Origin: Chromera velia
Taxonomy: Eukaryota; Sar; Chromeraceae
Direction of reading: 5' to 3'
NCBI GenBank assembly: GCA_018398765.1
Contig: JAHBMJ010002850.1
Location: 19,469 to 83,468 of the forward strand
Length of the DNA: 64,000 nt
Shown here: piece by piece, positions 1 to 13,161 of the stretch
Position numbering within the stretch: the first letter of the stretch is position 1
How the letters are laid out: each line of letters starts with the position of its first letter
Position numbers and translations under genes: made by a program
Notes under the pieces: model-generated
Told to the model about the DNA's origin: nothing
Seen by the model: the letters and a program-made list of their open reading frames with translations, nothing else
The model's database searches: none

Positions 1-230
1 GAAAGAGAGACTGAGGGTTGGGGGTGGGGGGGGTAGGGAGGGAGACAGTCAATGAAGAGCGAGCATGAATTCGCTTTTTTGCATTTTGCTGAAGGTCATG
101 TGCGTGTTTTTCTGTGTGAGTGTTCTGTGGGGGGGGTTGGGGGTGCAACTCAAGTGGATGGAAGTGGGCATGAAGGATATGCGGAAGGATGACAGACGGG
201 ACAAGGGGGAGAAAGAGAAACACGAAGACA

Positions 231-301
<71 letters not shown>

Positions 302-1119
302 GCGTGCACGAGGAGAGGAAAAGCGACGGGGGGGAACCACCATGCAGTTTCCTGCGTGGCCTCTAGATGACGAAAATGTAACTGTCCCCGGAAGCCATTC
401 TTTCTCTCTCTCCCTCTTCCTGCTTCTCTCAATCAATACGTCCCCCCTCCCTGTCCGTCTGGCTGTCTGTCTGGCTGATCAGTCGCTGTCGTCGTTGCAC
501 TGGCAAGAAGGAAGGAGGGGGGTTGATCGGGGAGCTTGCATCTTTGCTTGCGTGTTCCCTTCTCTCGATCATTCAAATGTCGCAAAGGAAGGGAAAGACG
601 GATGAGAGCAGACGGCAGCCCCACTCTCTTGATCTTTCCTTTTGGTGTGCTCGTACACCCCAACAGAAAGGCAGACAGGCAGGCAGGCAGCCGGTTGTCC
701 AGTTGCTTATCTGTCTCTCTGCTTCGTTTCCCTTCCTTGCTTCCGCCCTCGCTCTGTATTTCCCCTCAAACCTTCTTCGCTTCTCTTCTTTCCTCTTCTG
801 ACTGAACCCTGGCTTGCCCTGCCAGTGCTGTTTGGTTTCGATTCTTCGGTGCGTGCGGACGACTGAAGGAGTGAGAGGGCAAAGGGGGGGCAGGCAGGAA
901 AAGGAAATTCAATCACGTCAGAGGCGCAGGTAGAGTGGAAGGGGAAAGGGAGACATCAGGGGGGCCGGGAAAGGGCAGGACGTGCAATGAGCCAAAAGAA
1001 TTCACGCAGAAGGATGCGAAAGGCAGATATATAGACGGGGGGGGATGCAGCCCCCCAAAAAAGGGTCGGCAGGCGCGCGTGGGGGGGGGGGACCTCTCTC
1101 TTTCCCTGCCTGTCTATCC

Positions 1120-1154
<35 letters not shown>

Positions 1155-1900
1155 TGTTCTTCCACAGAGTTGCTCTTCTCTCCCGAATACAGCACGTAGA
1201 ACGAAACAAATAAATCCAAACGCCGGCTGGCCCCTCCTTTTCTCTGTCTGTCTATCTTGCTGCGAAATGAGCGGCCTAAGGAAAGAGAGAGATAGAGGGA
1301 GAGAACAAGCAAGCGGCAACAGTGCGTGCGTTTCTTATTTCATCCCGTCATCTTTCATTCTCAATTTTCCTCTTTCTTCCCGTGCACATTTAAAGAAAGT
1401 CATCGATCTAGCTCGGCATGCCTTGGCTTCGCCGCTTCGTTCTATTCATTTGACAGTCTGGCTACGGCAATTCTTCAAAGGAGTGCATGTACAAGATCGA
1501 GTGTCAATCACACACATGCAGTACGTGCAGTCTTTTGCAAGTCTAAGGAGCGACCAATGAAGAACAGTCGCTTCTTTCTTTCCTCCTTCCCTCCCCAGAT
1601 CTCCTCATTGACCCATGCACCAGGAAGGTCCTGCAGAAAGGACCGATGGATCGAGGCCCCGGCCGGCAACCGAGCGGCGACCTGTATTTTCCTCCACTCA
1701 CTCACTCAGCTGATGCATCCATCCACGCATCCATCACTGATCCATCCATGGAGCGTTCTTAAATTCTGCATACCGGCCCCCTCAGCTGTACCCTTCCTCT
1801 CCAGAGGCCGGGATCGTATTGATTACAGATCGATCGAAGCAAACAACTTAAGGTAAAAAAACAGACAGAAAAGCCCGAGTGACTCCGAGAGCACACTCAG
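1..1900. other. Low-complexity, microsatellite-rich DNA without a supportable gene
   Basis: The composition matches the introns seen later in the window: CT-rich tracts, a (CA)n-(GA)n compound microsatellite at about 227-300, a (GT)n run at about 1,121-1,153 and homopolymer G runs. Reading frames here are short and follow the repeats. One possible small exon lies on the minus strand just below 1,640, after a CTGCAG acceptor, but no family is recognisable. The texture ends sharply near 1,900, where AT-rich DNA starts, so this may be the intronic or flanking end of a gene outside the window. Confidence 0.5.
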
Positions 1901-2539
1901 GACAGGCTTATACTAATGTGCGCAGTCCGACTTAAAAATATATATATAGTCGTAGATATCGTCTTTGACAAAGATAAATTTAAATGAAATTACTGAAAAA
2001 GTGATAAAAAGTCGATCACTGAATTAGCTAAATCTCAACCATTACGGAGGTTTTCCACCTCTCTGGCGACTCAGGGCATAATTGTGCTTTGAGTTACCAA
2101 CCTAGCCTTCAGGCGATGCAAGCCAATAACTTCTCTTTAAAAAGATTTCTTCCTCCTCTTTCTCCCACCCCTTCTCTTCCTCGTTTCGATGAAAAGAAGG
2201 TGATTCACAGTATGCCGTTCGTTTGTTTGCCTTACTACGGTTCAGTAAAAATGGTGCCGCTTAACTCTTGGTATTATGGGCCGCCTTGGTGCTGCGAGCA
2301 CCTTCAAATGCCCTTCTCAATCTAGGCGATCCGATTGGCATGCAGGCTTCCTCATCCCCCCCCCCCCGTATCAGTGAATGCGTGCTCTTGGTTATCCTCA
2401 AAGCCTTGCTAGTGGCTTGGGATTTGGCGTTGCTAAATCTAGGATTTAACCCTCAATCATCATTATCATATGGCTAAGCGTGGGATTGGAGAAAAAAAAG
2501 AAGAAAAAAAAAGTCAAATCAGACATATAACGCATTCTG

Positions 2540-2965
2540 GCAACCTATATAGTAAATATGGTGGTCTCTTCACCTATATAAGGGGCTCTCAGATCGATAG
2601 TAAAAAAATTTAAAACACTTTACATAGCAAAATTAAGCCTATATATAGGATAGTTATGCATTTACTAACACTTTTAAAGGTTTTTTACATGTTTTTACTC
2701 TCTATAATCTTTATGTATTTATTGTAAAAGGGCTTTTAAAACTGTGTTAACTCTGAAGAATGATGGTGGGCATGAAAAAAATTAAGGGGGGGGGCTATGA
2801 AATTATAAAAAATATTTTGTTGCCAAACCAGTCTAAAAGTGTTATTAAACATTTTTTATCCCTAAAATATGTCTTATTTCTGTTTAAACTCGTCTTTTTA
2901 ATTTTTTTACTATCTGAGAGCCCCAACAGACCACCATATTTGCTATGTAAGTTACCGGGATGCGA
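2540..2965. mobile_element. MITE-like element with terminal inverted repeats of about 60 bp
   Basis: The left end contains AAATATGGTGGTCT followed by GGGGCTCTCAGAT and then AGTAAAAAAATT. The reverse complement of the right end contains the same three words in the same order (AAATATGGTGGTCT, GGGGCTCTCAGAT, AGTAAAAAAATT). The arms differ by a 14-base insertion in the left arm and a few substitutions. The interior is about 300 bp of AT-rich sequence without a coding frame. This is the form of a non-autonomous DNA transposon; the superfamily and the target-site duplication are not clear. Confidence 0.65.
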
Positions 2966-3897
2966 AAATTTCTAATTTTAATCCCCCCCCCCCTCTTAAA
3001 AAATTGGGATTAACCTACACTGTTCATATAGTACAAATTTTGAATCCACGTTTTAGTCTAGGTTTTAATTCTAAGTTTTGTAGAAGCATAGATTTCATTT
3101 GGACATTTGTACTTAGAGTGTACAAATATTCATACCACGATACTGGCACTCTGTTTTCATGACATTATCCCTAGCATTGTCCACTAAGACTCCACTTTGG
3201 TTCAACCCCACATGAAACAGTCATATCTGTGACTCAAACGCATGGTCGCGTTCCACTGTTTTTTGAAGTAGAACACCGTATGATCTTCTAGTAAGAGAAT
3301 GATGGTTTAGATCTGTTCGATCTGCATGTTTCTGATTGACTAATGATTGACTGCATACAAATTTGCTCAAAGGTCTTATACACAATGTGTATGTCTTTAC
3401 GCTTCCTGTCAGGGTTGCCGATTTTTCTGGTGGCCATGAAACGCTTCGGCCAGCTGGCCGGCCAAAGCTGGCCAAGCGGTCCCTGGCCGGCCAAAGCCCT
3501 CCAGTCAAAACTGTATAAACCGACGCCTCGACATCAACTGTTACTCAAAATTTCTAGGTTGAGAGATAGTGACAGTCTCTAAAAAGAAGTGCTAGAGCTG
3601 TATGACATCATATAAACTGATTATATAGTTTGTGATAGAGCTACTAGTCTGAGCTATAGATGGTGCCATCATGGTGGTAGAATTTAAGTTTATATTATAG
3701 TATAATGCGAGGAAGTTTAGTAAAAACAATATAAAATGAACTCATTGCCTTGCCAAGAATTGTAGTGAACAGGACAGACAGCCTGGGTCCATTATATATA
3801 TTAATACTGCTATATATAGGCAGACAAAGGGTACCATTAAGTAGCCCAATGGTACTGCTAGGTAGCCACAGAGTACCGCTAGGCAAGCTAGTAGCCA

Positions 3898-4035
3898 ACA
3901 TCAGTGGGTTAATTAACTCAATAATCATTATGGCTCCATGACTCATGATTATGATAATGACGTAATGATTATAGACATAATCACAATGTTCTATAATCAT
4001 TATAACTGATTATTATAATGATGATAATCATTATG
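3898..4035. repeat. AATCATTA-rich palindromic repeat, copy 1
   Basis: Contains TTAACTCAATAATCATTA, then runs of alternating TGATTATGATAATGA words that form imperfect inverted repeats. A related segment with TTAACTCAATAATCATTA occurs at 51,690-51,785, which makes this a dispersed family. It is possibly a small MITE. Confidence 0.5.
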
Positions 4036-4213
4036 ATTGATTGTCCTAGGATTTATAAGTTACTAGGGGGGGGCATTGACTTAAAGTTTGTTTCTAGTGT
4101 CTAGCCTGTTCTTCTTCCACCTTTTCCTTCTGTCCTGTTTACTGTTTTTACTGCTAGCTCTCTCGCTTATGCGACTTCAAGCTTGACTCTCCTCCTTCCG
4201 ACTTCAAGATTTG

Positions 4214-4705
4214 CTAAGTACTTCTTATCCCTCTATCATGACCAGCGCACTGCCTATTCCTCCTTCCTCCCAGCCCTCCCCCTGCACTCCTCTGGTCCCC
4301 CAAATACACACGCTTGCCGCTTTCCAGTGGCCCTGAGGTGGGCAATCTAGCTAGCCTTAGCTGCAATCGGGCTCGGATCCGGCCGCATGTTTTGCTCACA
4401 TGTTGCCCCCATTTCCCACTCAATTGCTTAGCCAACCTCTTCAAGAACATCCTTGCCTCCCCCTCCATCGTTCCATCGACCGCACTCACAAGTGGGGTGA
4501 AGTCGCACCCTCTGTCCGCGCTTGCCTGCCCATGTTTCCTCTTCTTTTCTTCTGCTGCTGCTTTGAGGGCTTGAGTCATGCTTGAGTCCAGGTCACCTTC
4601 TCCCTTCAGGCGGCGTATGGGTTTATTACCCTGGTATCGAAAATTGCCAACCTCTGTGGAGCATAGGCTCCCCGGATTTGGAAGTCCCCCCTTAGCGCCA
4701 GACAT
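4214..4705 (-). mobile_element. Retroelement C-terminal tail, fragment
   Basis: A minus-strand frame of 163 residues with the pattern F-x-PLV-x-S-x-DG near residue 68, followed by [15 protein letters not shown] and RIRARL. From memory, this pattern resembles the conserved tail that follows reverse transcriptase in retroelements common in algal and protist genomes. No reverse transcriptase or integrase core is present, so only the tail has survived, as a fossil in AT-rich DNA. The family (LINE-like or other) is not decided by this fragment. Confidence 0.35.
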
Positions 4706-6468
4706 CCCTGTACCTCCCCTTCCTCCCTGATGATCAGCTCTTTTGCGAAGTTTGCGTGGACCGCGCCCGCTGGGTATGCCATGCTACTAAGTCAGAAATT
4801 TTATCTAGCGCTACTAGCTCTAGTACTAGCTAAACTAAATATGCTGATTAGTGTGCTGATTATGTTACTAGGCTTTGTTTCAAGCTAGGTTTGAAGTTAT
4901 TCTATCTAAAAAAAAAGTTATAAACATTTGGAGATTTGGAGGTCTCCAAAAAGTTTTGGAGATCTCCATGAAAATCGTATGTAACTTTTTAGAGGTGACC
5001 CCTCCAAACCATCTCCAAACCATCTCCAAACCATCTCCAAAACTTTTGATTCAAAAATTGGGTAGAAAATAGAAGAAACGAAAGTGCTGACAGGCGTTGC
5101 ACACACAACTTGAACGAGGAGGCCTAACCGCACTTTACAGCACTCAAAAATTCAATGAGGTCATGGAGATCGAAGGCTCCAAAGTCACCCCTCCCCCCCG
5201 GCCCCCTTCCCGCCCACATTGAACGAAACAGACAAATAGCCTAACAAGTAAAAAGTTGACAGTATGCAGGGAAGTCAACTGTAACCACATTACTAGATTA
5301 CTAGATAGTTCTATAAGCACCATTAATATCAACTTCTAAGTTCTAATTCATCATAGTTCATAAGAAATTGACCTCCAAAGTTTAGGAATTTAGAGCTCTA
5401 AATTCCTTTAGATTCCTGTCTAAATTCCTCTAAATTCCTCTAAAATCCTGTCTAAATTCCTCTAAATTCCTTTCTAAATTCCTTTAAATTCCTGTTTAAA
5501 TTCTTAGGTCTTTGCAGGGTACCCTAGGCGATAAAATTATTGAATAAAATTTTTGAGTTTGGCAAAATTTCATTTTGGGGGACGACATTGGATCAAGCTC
5601 CCTTCTTTGAAAGTTTTAGAGCCAGTGTAGTTGCTAGTATAATACTAGGGCTGTATTGCTTCATCTTTGCCTATATAACTACTATTGAAACCAACACACC
5701 CAATTTGAGACCCCTAGGGTCGTTCGCGGTGTGTAAAATTTAAACATATTTTCACAAGATTAATAGCAAATAGATATAGAATAGCCTTAACACAATAACA
5801 AAATAAAACTATTTTAAAAACAATTTAATTAAAAGTATTGTTTCCTTCTTTGCTCTATCTCTTTGATTTTTTTTTATCACTTCAAGTTTATTCAATAATT
5901 TTGTTATTTAGGGTAGTAAAAGTCTAAACGTCGGTGGCTTTTGCCAAGCGCCGAAGGCGCCTGGGCGGCTTCTTCCAGAATTTGAATGTCACTAAATCAA
6001 AACGTCTATAGTGTCCCGGGGGTAGAAAATGTCTCACTTGCCTTGTTCTTATTTTTGCTTTGATGATTAAATGATTGAATTTTCTGGTTTTCAAAGTTGA
6101 AACCAAATCTTTAACTGATATCACTTCATCTTTTTTTTTGTTATAATTGCTGATGATAGGCCTTGCCTTGCTGCCTGGCCAACAACGTGAATAACATCAC
6201 AATTGACTTAATTCGTGGCCGTATCTTCCCCACCGAAAAGTCTTCCACCCCCCCTCTCCCCGCTCTCCGATCACGACGTCAGTTCTTCCACATTCATGTC
6301 CAGTTCCGTTCAATGATACCTTTACCTGAGGCTTTTCAACTCAGCCCCCGCCCTTCTTTTTCATTCCATGTGAGCACGCTTACAGGGAATTTCCTTCGAC
6401 ATACGATAACATTGATGTACGTGCTCCTTTTTTTTTTTACTCCACCTGCACTTTCTCGCACTTTTTAA

Positions 6469-6515
6469 TTATTCCGCCTGCACCTTCTCGATGTGTGCCT
6501 TCATTGCCTCGTCCA
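6469..6515 (-). repeat. Extra copy of the coding end of the DUF4139 gene
   Basis: 47 bases identical to 6,558-6,604, the last 15 codons plus stop of the DUF4139-ubiquitin gene. The copy lies just downstream of the real stop in gene orientation. Between the copies is a 42-base insert with AGAATTCT at 6,519-6,526 and GAAT repeats. Confidence 0.9.
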
Positions 6516-6557
6516 TGCAGAATTCTTTCTTTTTCAGGGAATGAATGAATGAATGAA

Positions 6558-9500
6558 TTATTCCGCCTGCACCTTCTCGATGTGTGCCTTCATTGCCTCG
6601 TCCAACGCGTCCCCGAGCCTCGCCAGGTTGGTCCTCAGGGTGCTCACGTCCTCCTGCCCCTTCTTCAGAGCCTGTCTCTGGGAGCCCAGCAAGTCCTCAG
6701 AGGCCTCCAGAGCCTTCAGGTAACGGTTCAGAACAGGGCCCCCAGAGGAGTTCGAGAGCACCTGCATACATGAAGAAAGAAAGGAAGTGGGAACCACGAA
6801 TGCTTGTAAAGAGATACACGCTATTCACAGGTTCAAACAAACACAGAAAGAAACAGACAAACAAAGGAAGGAAGAAAGAAAGAAAGGGTAGAAAGAAAGG
6901 AATGAATGAATGAATGAATGAATGGATAGAGAAAGAAAGGGAGAAAAGGAAGAACCGACAAGGCCGTTGGGGAAATTCACACACACCCCTGCAGTGGGCT
7001 CGAAGGAATTAAGGAAGGCGGAGACGGACCGTGAGATTCTCCCTCAGTCTCTGCTGGTCAGAGAAAACTTCTGCAATGATCTTTGCAGTCTCAGCAACCT
7101 GCAAGATAAAAAAACAAATTCGACGGGCACGGGCAGAAAGAACAATGAAGACTGATAGATATATATGCACCCAAACATACATGCGTTCGACCTACACTTC
7201 CTTCCGAGGGACGAATATGGAAATTAAATGCTTCGATCTTAATTCTTTGCCAGTGAAAATTAAGGACATGCAGATCGAGGAAGAGAAAGCCAAAACATAC
7301 GAACTTAATTCATGCATCTTTTCGATCTGCCTGTCATTTCAATCAATTCCCTTTAATTCCTTCCACATGAAGGAAACCAAAGGTCAAAGGTCTATGCATG
7401 ATCGACAAAACCCATTTAAAGTTTGGTTAGCAACAGCCCGATCGAAGACGCCCTCCCTCCCTCCCTCAGGGAGGACGAGGACGAGCAAATGAGAAAAACT
7501 AAGAAAGAAAGAGTGCCTGCCGACCGACGGACGAGCAGAGAGACAGACCAACCTGTGCCTCTGCCTGTTTGAATGTCGTGATGACCCCTGCGACCTCTTC
7601 CATTTTCTTGTACAGCTCTTTGGGGAGTTCCCCTGCGTCGAGGACCTGTTTGGCCTCTTTCAAGTTCGGGCTTCGGACGTCCAGACCCTGCATGCATGTG
7701 TGTCAGAGGGAGGGAGGCATGCAATTATGTATGTATGTATGTATGTGCGTACAAAAGAATTCTGTTTGAGAATAAATTCAAGTTCGGGCTTCGGACGTCC
7801 AGGCCCTGCGTGTCGGAGGGAGGGAGAGGAACCAGTTAGAGGGAGAGGAATGAGGAAACGAGGGGAAAGAAAAGGGTCCCGACAGAGGGTCGCGACAATT
7901 CGCCAAGTTGATCGAGATTCTACTCAGAAGACACAAGTGCTCTCTCTTCCTGTGTCTCCAAGCGTACCGAACGAAATTCAGTCGACACACGCATACTAGT
8001 CAACAAAATTGAAGATACAAAAACGCTGAAACTTTCATTCGTTCATTCATTCATTCATTCATCATTCATTCATTCATTCATTCATTTATTCATTCATTCA
8101 TTTATTCATTCATTCATTCATTCATTCACTCATGCATGCATTCATTCATTTATGCATTCATTCATTTATGCATTCATTCATTCATTCATTCATTTATTCA
8201 TTCATTCATGCATTCATTCATTTATTCATTCATTCATTCATTTATTCATTCATTCATGCATTCATTCATTCATTCATGCATTCATTCATGCATTCATTCA
8301 TGCATTCATTCATGCATTCGTTCATGCATTCATTCATGCATTCATTCATTCATTCATTCATTCATTCATTCATTCACGCATTCATTCATGCATTCATTCA
8401 TGCATTCATTCATGCATTCATTCATGCATTCATTCATTCATTCATGCATTCATTCATGCATTCATTCATGCATTCATTCATGCATTCATTCATGCATTCA
8501 TTCATGCATTCATTCATTCATTCATTCATGCATTCATTCATGCATTCATTCATGCATTCATTCATTCATTCATTCATGCATTCATTCATTCATTCATGCA
8601 TGCATTCATTCATGCATTCATTCATTCATTCATTCATTCATGCATGCATTCATTCATGCATTCATTCATTCATTCAATTCCCGATTCCCCCCGAGGGAGA
8701 CCCTGGAGGCCCTCCCTCCCTCTCTTTCACTTGTTTTGTTTGTCCACTGAAGGACCCACTGCCCCACTGACTCACTCACGGACCTGCAGTCTGGAGACCA
8801 CCGCGTTCTTGCTCATCAGCCACTTCACCCGAGTCAGCACGGCCTCGGAGGCAATCCCCGATTCCGTCAGTTCCTTCAGCACCGCCTTCGACAGAGAGTA
8901 CTTTCCGATCTGCAGAATTAAATGCGGAGAGGAATTAAGAGGAGGGAAAGGAAGTTGAATACATACGAGCAATTAACTAGCCGAGTAAGTCTTTTCATTG
9001 CACCTGCAAACGTGCCAGTGTGTTTGCCTATCGGTCTGCCGGTCAGGTCCACCATTTTTATGACTATCCCTCTCTCGCTCGCTCGCTCGTTCTCTGTCTC
9101 TCCCTCTCCCTCTCGGAGTGGGTGTCCGTCTGTACGCCAGCCACTCACTCTGTCTGTACGGAAGGTTTGACACCTCAGCGTTCGTTCGACCTTTCATCTC
9201 CCTGCCTCTCTGCATGCTGGTGGAAATTCGATTGAAGAAGTTCTTGCGCATGATCGACACTCAGGATGGATGGTCCGGTCGTGGGACAAATACTCAATTG
9301 CGTATTCACCTGGGATGACTGCCTGACTGCCTGACTGCCTGACTGACCGCCTGACTGACTGACTGACTGACTGACTGACTGACTGACCGCCTGACTGACT
9401 GACTGACTGAATGACTGACCGCCTGACTAACTGACTGACCGCCTGACTGACTGACTGACTGACCGACTGACTGACTGACTGACCACTTTCTCGATCTGTT

Positions 9501-12500
9501 CTGTCTCCTCGACCTCAAAGGAGAGGGTCTCGAAGGGCTCCAGGGCTGTTTGGAATCTGTTGTACGCGGCATCGACTGCCATTCCCTGAACGAGGTTCTC
9601 AAGGGGACTCTTTACCTGCATGCACATAGATAGGTGCATGGAGGGGTAGATAAGAATTAAGACTGCATGATCGATGCGTGCATGTTCCGGTGCATTTGTT
9701 TCACCTTAAGTGAAGTATCTCTCTGCATGATTTGGTCAAAAACTGGATCCATAATTTCTTGGTCAAACGTTCTCTCTGCTCCGCCCGGTCGCATGCATGT
9801 CCCCCGTGCATTTTTCCTGAAGGAGCTAAGTGCCCTTGAGGGAATGCAGATCGATCGAGCTAGGGAAAGGCGCTCCTTCATCAAAACCCTCCAAAGACGA
9901 AAACGCATTGCGTTCAGTTCAATATTATCAGAAGAGGGAGTTTTGCTACGATGGAAAGCTGGTGATCGCTTGCGTTTTCAATCCAAACAATCAAAGAGAC
10001 AGGAGAAAAGATCGGAGACGAGCCATCGGCGGCGCGGCTTCCCTGTCTTCTGCCTATTTGCCCCTTCCTTCACACACACACGCCTCACTGACCTCATGGT
10101 TGCGTGACTGCATTCTGTGATCAATGAACAATTCTTTGAACTTTCGATCAGATCTGCAACAATGAAGAGAGGGGGGCAGAGAGACATACACAGACGACTG
10201 AACAAGAGCAGCGCATTTTCATTCTCAGAGTGAGTGACCGAAACTTTGTGCATACGTCTGTGTGTCTGTATGTGTGCATACGTCTGTGTGTCTGTATGTG
10301 TGCATACGTCTGTGTGTCTGTATGTGTGTATACTTCTGTGTGTCTGTATGTGTGTATACGTCTGTGTGTCTGTATGTGTGTATACGTCTGTGTGTCTGTA
10401 TGTGTGTATACTTCTGTGTGTCTGTATGTGTGTATACTTCTGTGTGTCTGTATGTGTGTATACTTCTGTGTGTCTGCATGTGTGTATACTTCTGTGTGTC
10501 TGTATGTGTGTATACTTCTGTGTGTCTGTATGTGTGTATACTTCTGTGTGTCTGTATGTGTGTATACTTCTGTGTGTCTGTTTGTGTGTATACGTCTGTG
10601 TGTCTGTATGTGTGTATACGTCTGTGTGTCTGTATGTGTGCATACGTCTGTGTGTCTGTATGTGTGTATACTTCTGTGTGTCTGTATGTGTGTATACTTC
10701 TGTGTGTCTGTATGTGTGTATACTTCTGTGTGTCTGTATGTGTGTATACTTCTGTGTGCCTGTATGTGTGTATACGTCTGTGTGTCTGTATGTGTGCATA
10801 CGTCTGTGTGTCTGTATGTGTGTATACTTCTGTGTGTCTGTATGTGTGTATACTTCTGTGTGTCTGTATGTGTGTATACTTCTGTGTGTCTGTATGTGTG
10901 TATACTTCTGTGTGTCTGTATGTGTGCATACGTCTGTGTGTCTGTATGTGTGTATACTTCTGTGTGCCTGTATGTGTGTATGCGCCGGTGCCTGGGTGTG
11001 CGTGTTTGCGGATGGAGAAAAAGAAGGACCGGGGATTGATCACATTTCGTGGCTGACTTGTTCGCGAAGGTGTACTTGGTGGTGACCGTCTTTGTAGAGA
11101 TAAGCTTGAACGCGGTTGCCTTCTTGGGGTTCGTCTCCGGGACTTTCTCCCCTGCTTCATCGTGTGAGAGGAGTTCGAGGCTGTGGGGGACGCCTCCCTT
11201 CGGCTCCCCCTTCTTGACAGTAACCACCACGCCCGTTTCCACCGCATACTGCAAAAGAGAGATCTCACCCTGCCGAAGGGCGCCAAGCAGAGCCTCCCCA
11301 ACGTACCTGCAAGCGAAGCGGGGGCATGCAGAGAAAGAAAGAAGGAAGGAGGAAAAACGATCGACGGATACTGATCTAAGCTCTCTCTATCTCTCTCTCA
11401 CACACACACACAAACACACGCAAACACATACACGTAAGTATATGCATACAGAGAGGAAGGGAGAAAGAACGGTACAAAACTTCGACATATATCCCACTGA
11501 AACCACGTCTGCCTCAATGAGGCCCGCCCCGTGTCCTTCCAGGAACCCCGACAAGGTGCGCAGGGGAAGGCGGAATTGCGTATCGACTCTCTTTTGCTAA
11601 CGTTTGTCATGGGATCCCCTAGCTGCCACGGTCTGTCAAGTGATGCCGTCAGTCAGACCAAGCGACACGCAATGAACCAACTGACCCGACAAAAGAAAAA
11701 GTCGAACCAGTCTAATCAACATTCCTTATTCCTCACAGATTGAAGGAAAGGAGAAACATGCATACAGGGCACTCACTCACTCGCTCACTCACTCACTCAC
11801 TCACTGCATCACTGCCTCACTCACTCACAATCACTCACTCACAATCACTCACAATCACTGACTGACTGACTGACTGACTTGCCGTCCTCCAGCACGACGA
11901 TGGCGCCGCTCTCCAGAGGAAAGTTGAAGCCGCTGACCATCGTGACTGCAGACATCGGGTGTCTAGCCCTGGTGGATTGGCAGAACACGATGCATCGGCT
12001 GGCCTGCAGGGGAAAGGATAATTAAGAGGAATGCATTTATTTTTTGTATTCTGAGTATTCTGTATTCTTTATTTCAGAATTCTGTATGAGAATAAACGCA
12101 TGCATCGGCTGGTCTGCAGGGGAAAGGATGATTAAGAGGAATGCATTTATTTTGTGTATTCTATGTATTCTGTATTCTTTATTTCAGAATTCTGTATGAA
12201 AACAAACGCATGCATCGGCTGGCCTGCAGGGGAAAGGATGATTAAGAGGAATGCATTTATTTTGTGTATTTTGTGTATTCTGTATTCTTTATTTCAGAAT
12301 TCTGTATGAAAACAAACGCATGCATCGGCTGGTCTGCAGGGGAAAGGATGATTAAGAGGAATGCATTTATTTTGTGTATTCTGTATTCTTTTTTTCAGAA
12401 TTCTGTATGAGAAAAAACGCATGCATCGGCTGGCCTGTAGGGGAAAAGAAGGTTTGGGTGGAGAGAGAAGAAAGAACAAATAGCAGAAAAAAAAGAAACA

Positions 12501-13107
12501 TCCATGGCATTCATTCAGACAAAGTGCAGCAAGCCAGCAACACAGAGAGGGACGCAAGGCTTTAAGACACACATTCGTTTTCTCTCTCTGTTTCTCTCTC
12601 TCTCTCTCTCTGTTGGCTTTCAGAGGTTCATCTCGGACAGAAATTGGGACGCACGATTCAACTTGACGGATCCCACCCAGAAAAAAGGTTCTGATTTCTG
12701 AAAGACCCCATCCATCCCTTCATCCATCCATCCATCCAAACAGACGCCTTAAATTCTCTCTACTTTAACAAACAAGCAATTGCCCATGCACCCACCTCGA
12801 CTTGAGAGAAGAGGAAGGGCACCAATCCGCTTTGCTTTCTTTTGATCGTGACTGGTTCTTGGATCTCGAAGGTCGTCAGTGCGGAATCGTCAGAGGTCTG
12901 CAGGTTGACTGCGTTCGTCGAGGCTGCCGTGCTCTTCTCAATTCTCTTCGGCTCGTCCTCGGAGGGACCGCCGCGAAGTCGGAGTACCAGGTGTAAAGTC
13001 GACTCTGAAGGATTGAAGGAGGCAGTTCATTCATGCTATCAGCCCATTCATCAAAAGTAATTGCCCTTCATCTTGAAGGTGTTTGTCGTCTGTATACACA
13101 ATTTACG

Positions 13108-13161
<54 letters not shown>

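Larger units (their letters stand above)
1900..6468. other. AT-rich intergenic block with dispersed repeats
   Basis: AT-rich DNA with few of the CT or GT microsatellites typical of the genes. It holds a MITE-like element (2,540-2,965), palindromic AATCATTA repeats (3,898-4,035), a retroelement tail (4,214-4,705), and short direct repeats built on CCATCTCCAAA (about 5,008-5,045) and TCTAAATTCC (about 5,395-5,510). A GC-rich patch of CTGGCCGGCC words sits at about 3,450-3,500. I see no conserved protein in it other than the retroelement tail. Confidence 0.6.

Noticed and set aside
5540-6124. Small frames near 5,540-5,743 (+) and 5,924-6,124 (-) as genes
   Set aside because: They are short, lie in AT-rich DNA, show no motif and have no splice partners.
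8132-8958. Long plus-strand frames of repeating His-Ser-Phe-Ile/Met-His-Ser
   Set aside because: They translate the (CATT)n microsatellite in an intron of the minus-strand DUF4139 gene and are open in all three frames.
10148-11301. Long frames of repeating Tyr-Thr-His-Thr-Asp or Cys-Val-Tyr
   Set aside because: A product of the stop-free 28-bp minisatellite. Only the 11,306-11,058 part on the minus strand is coding.
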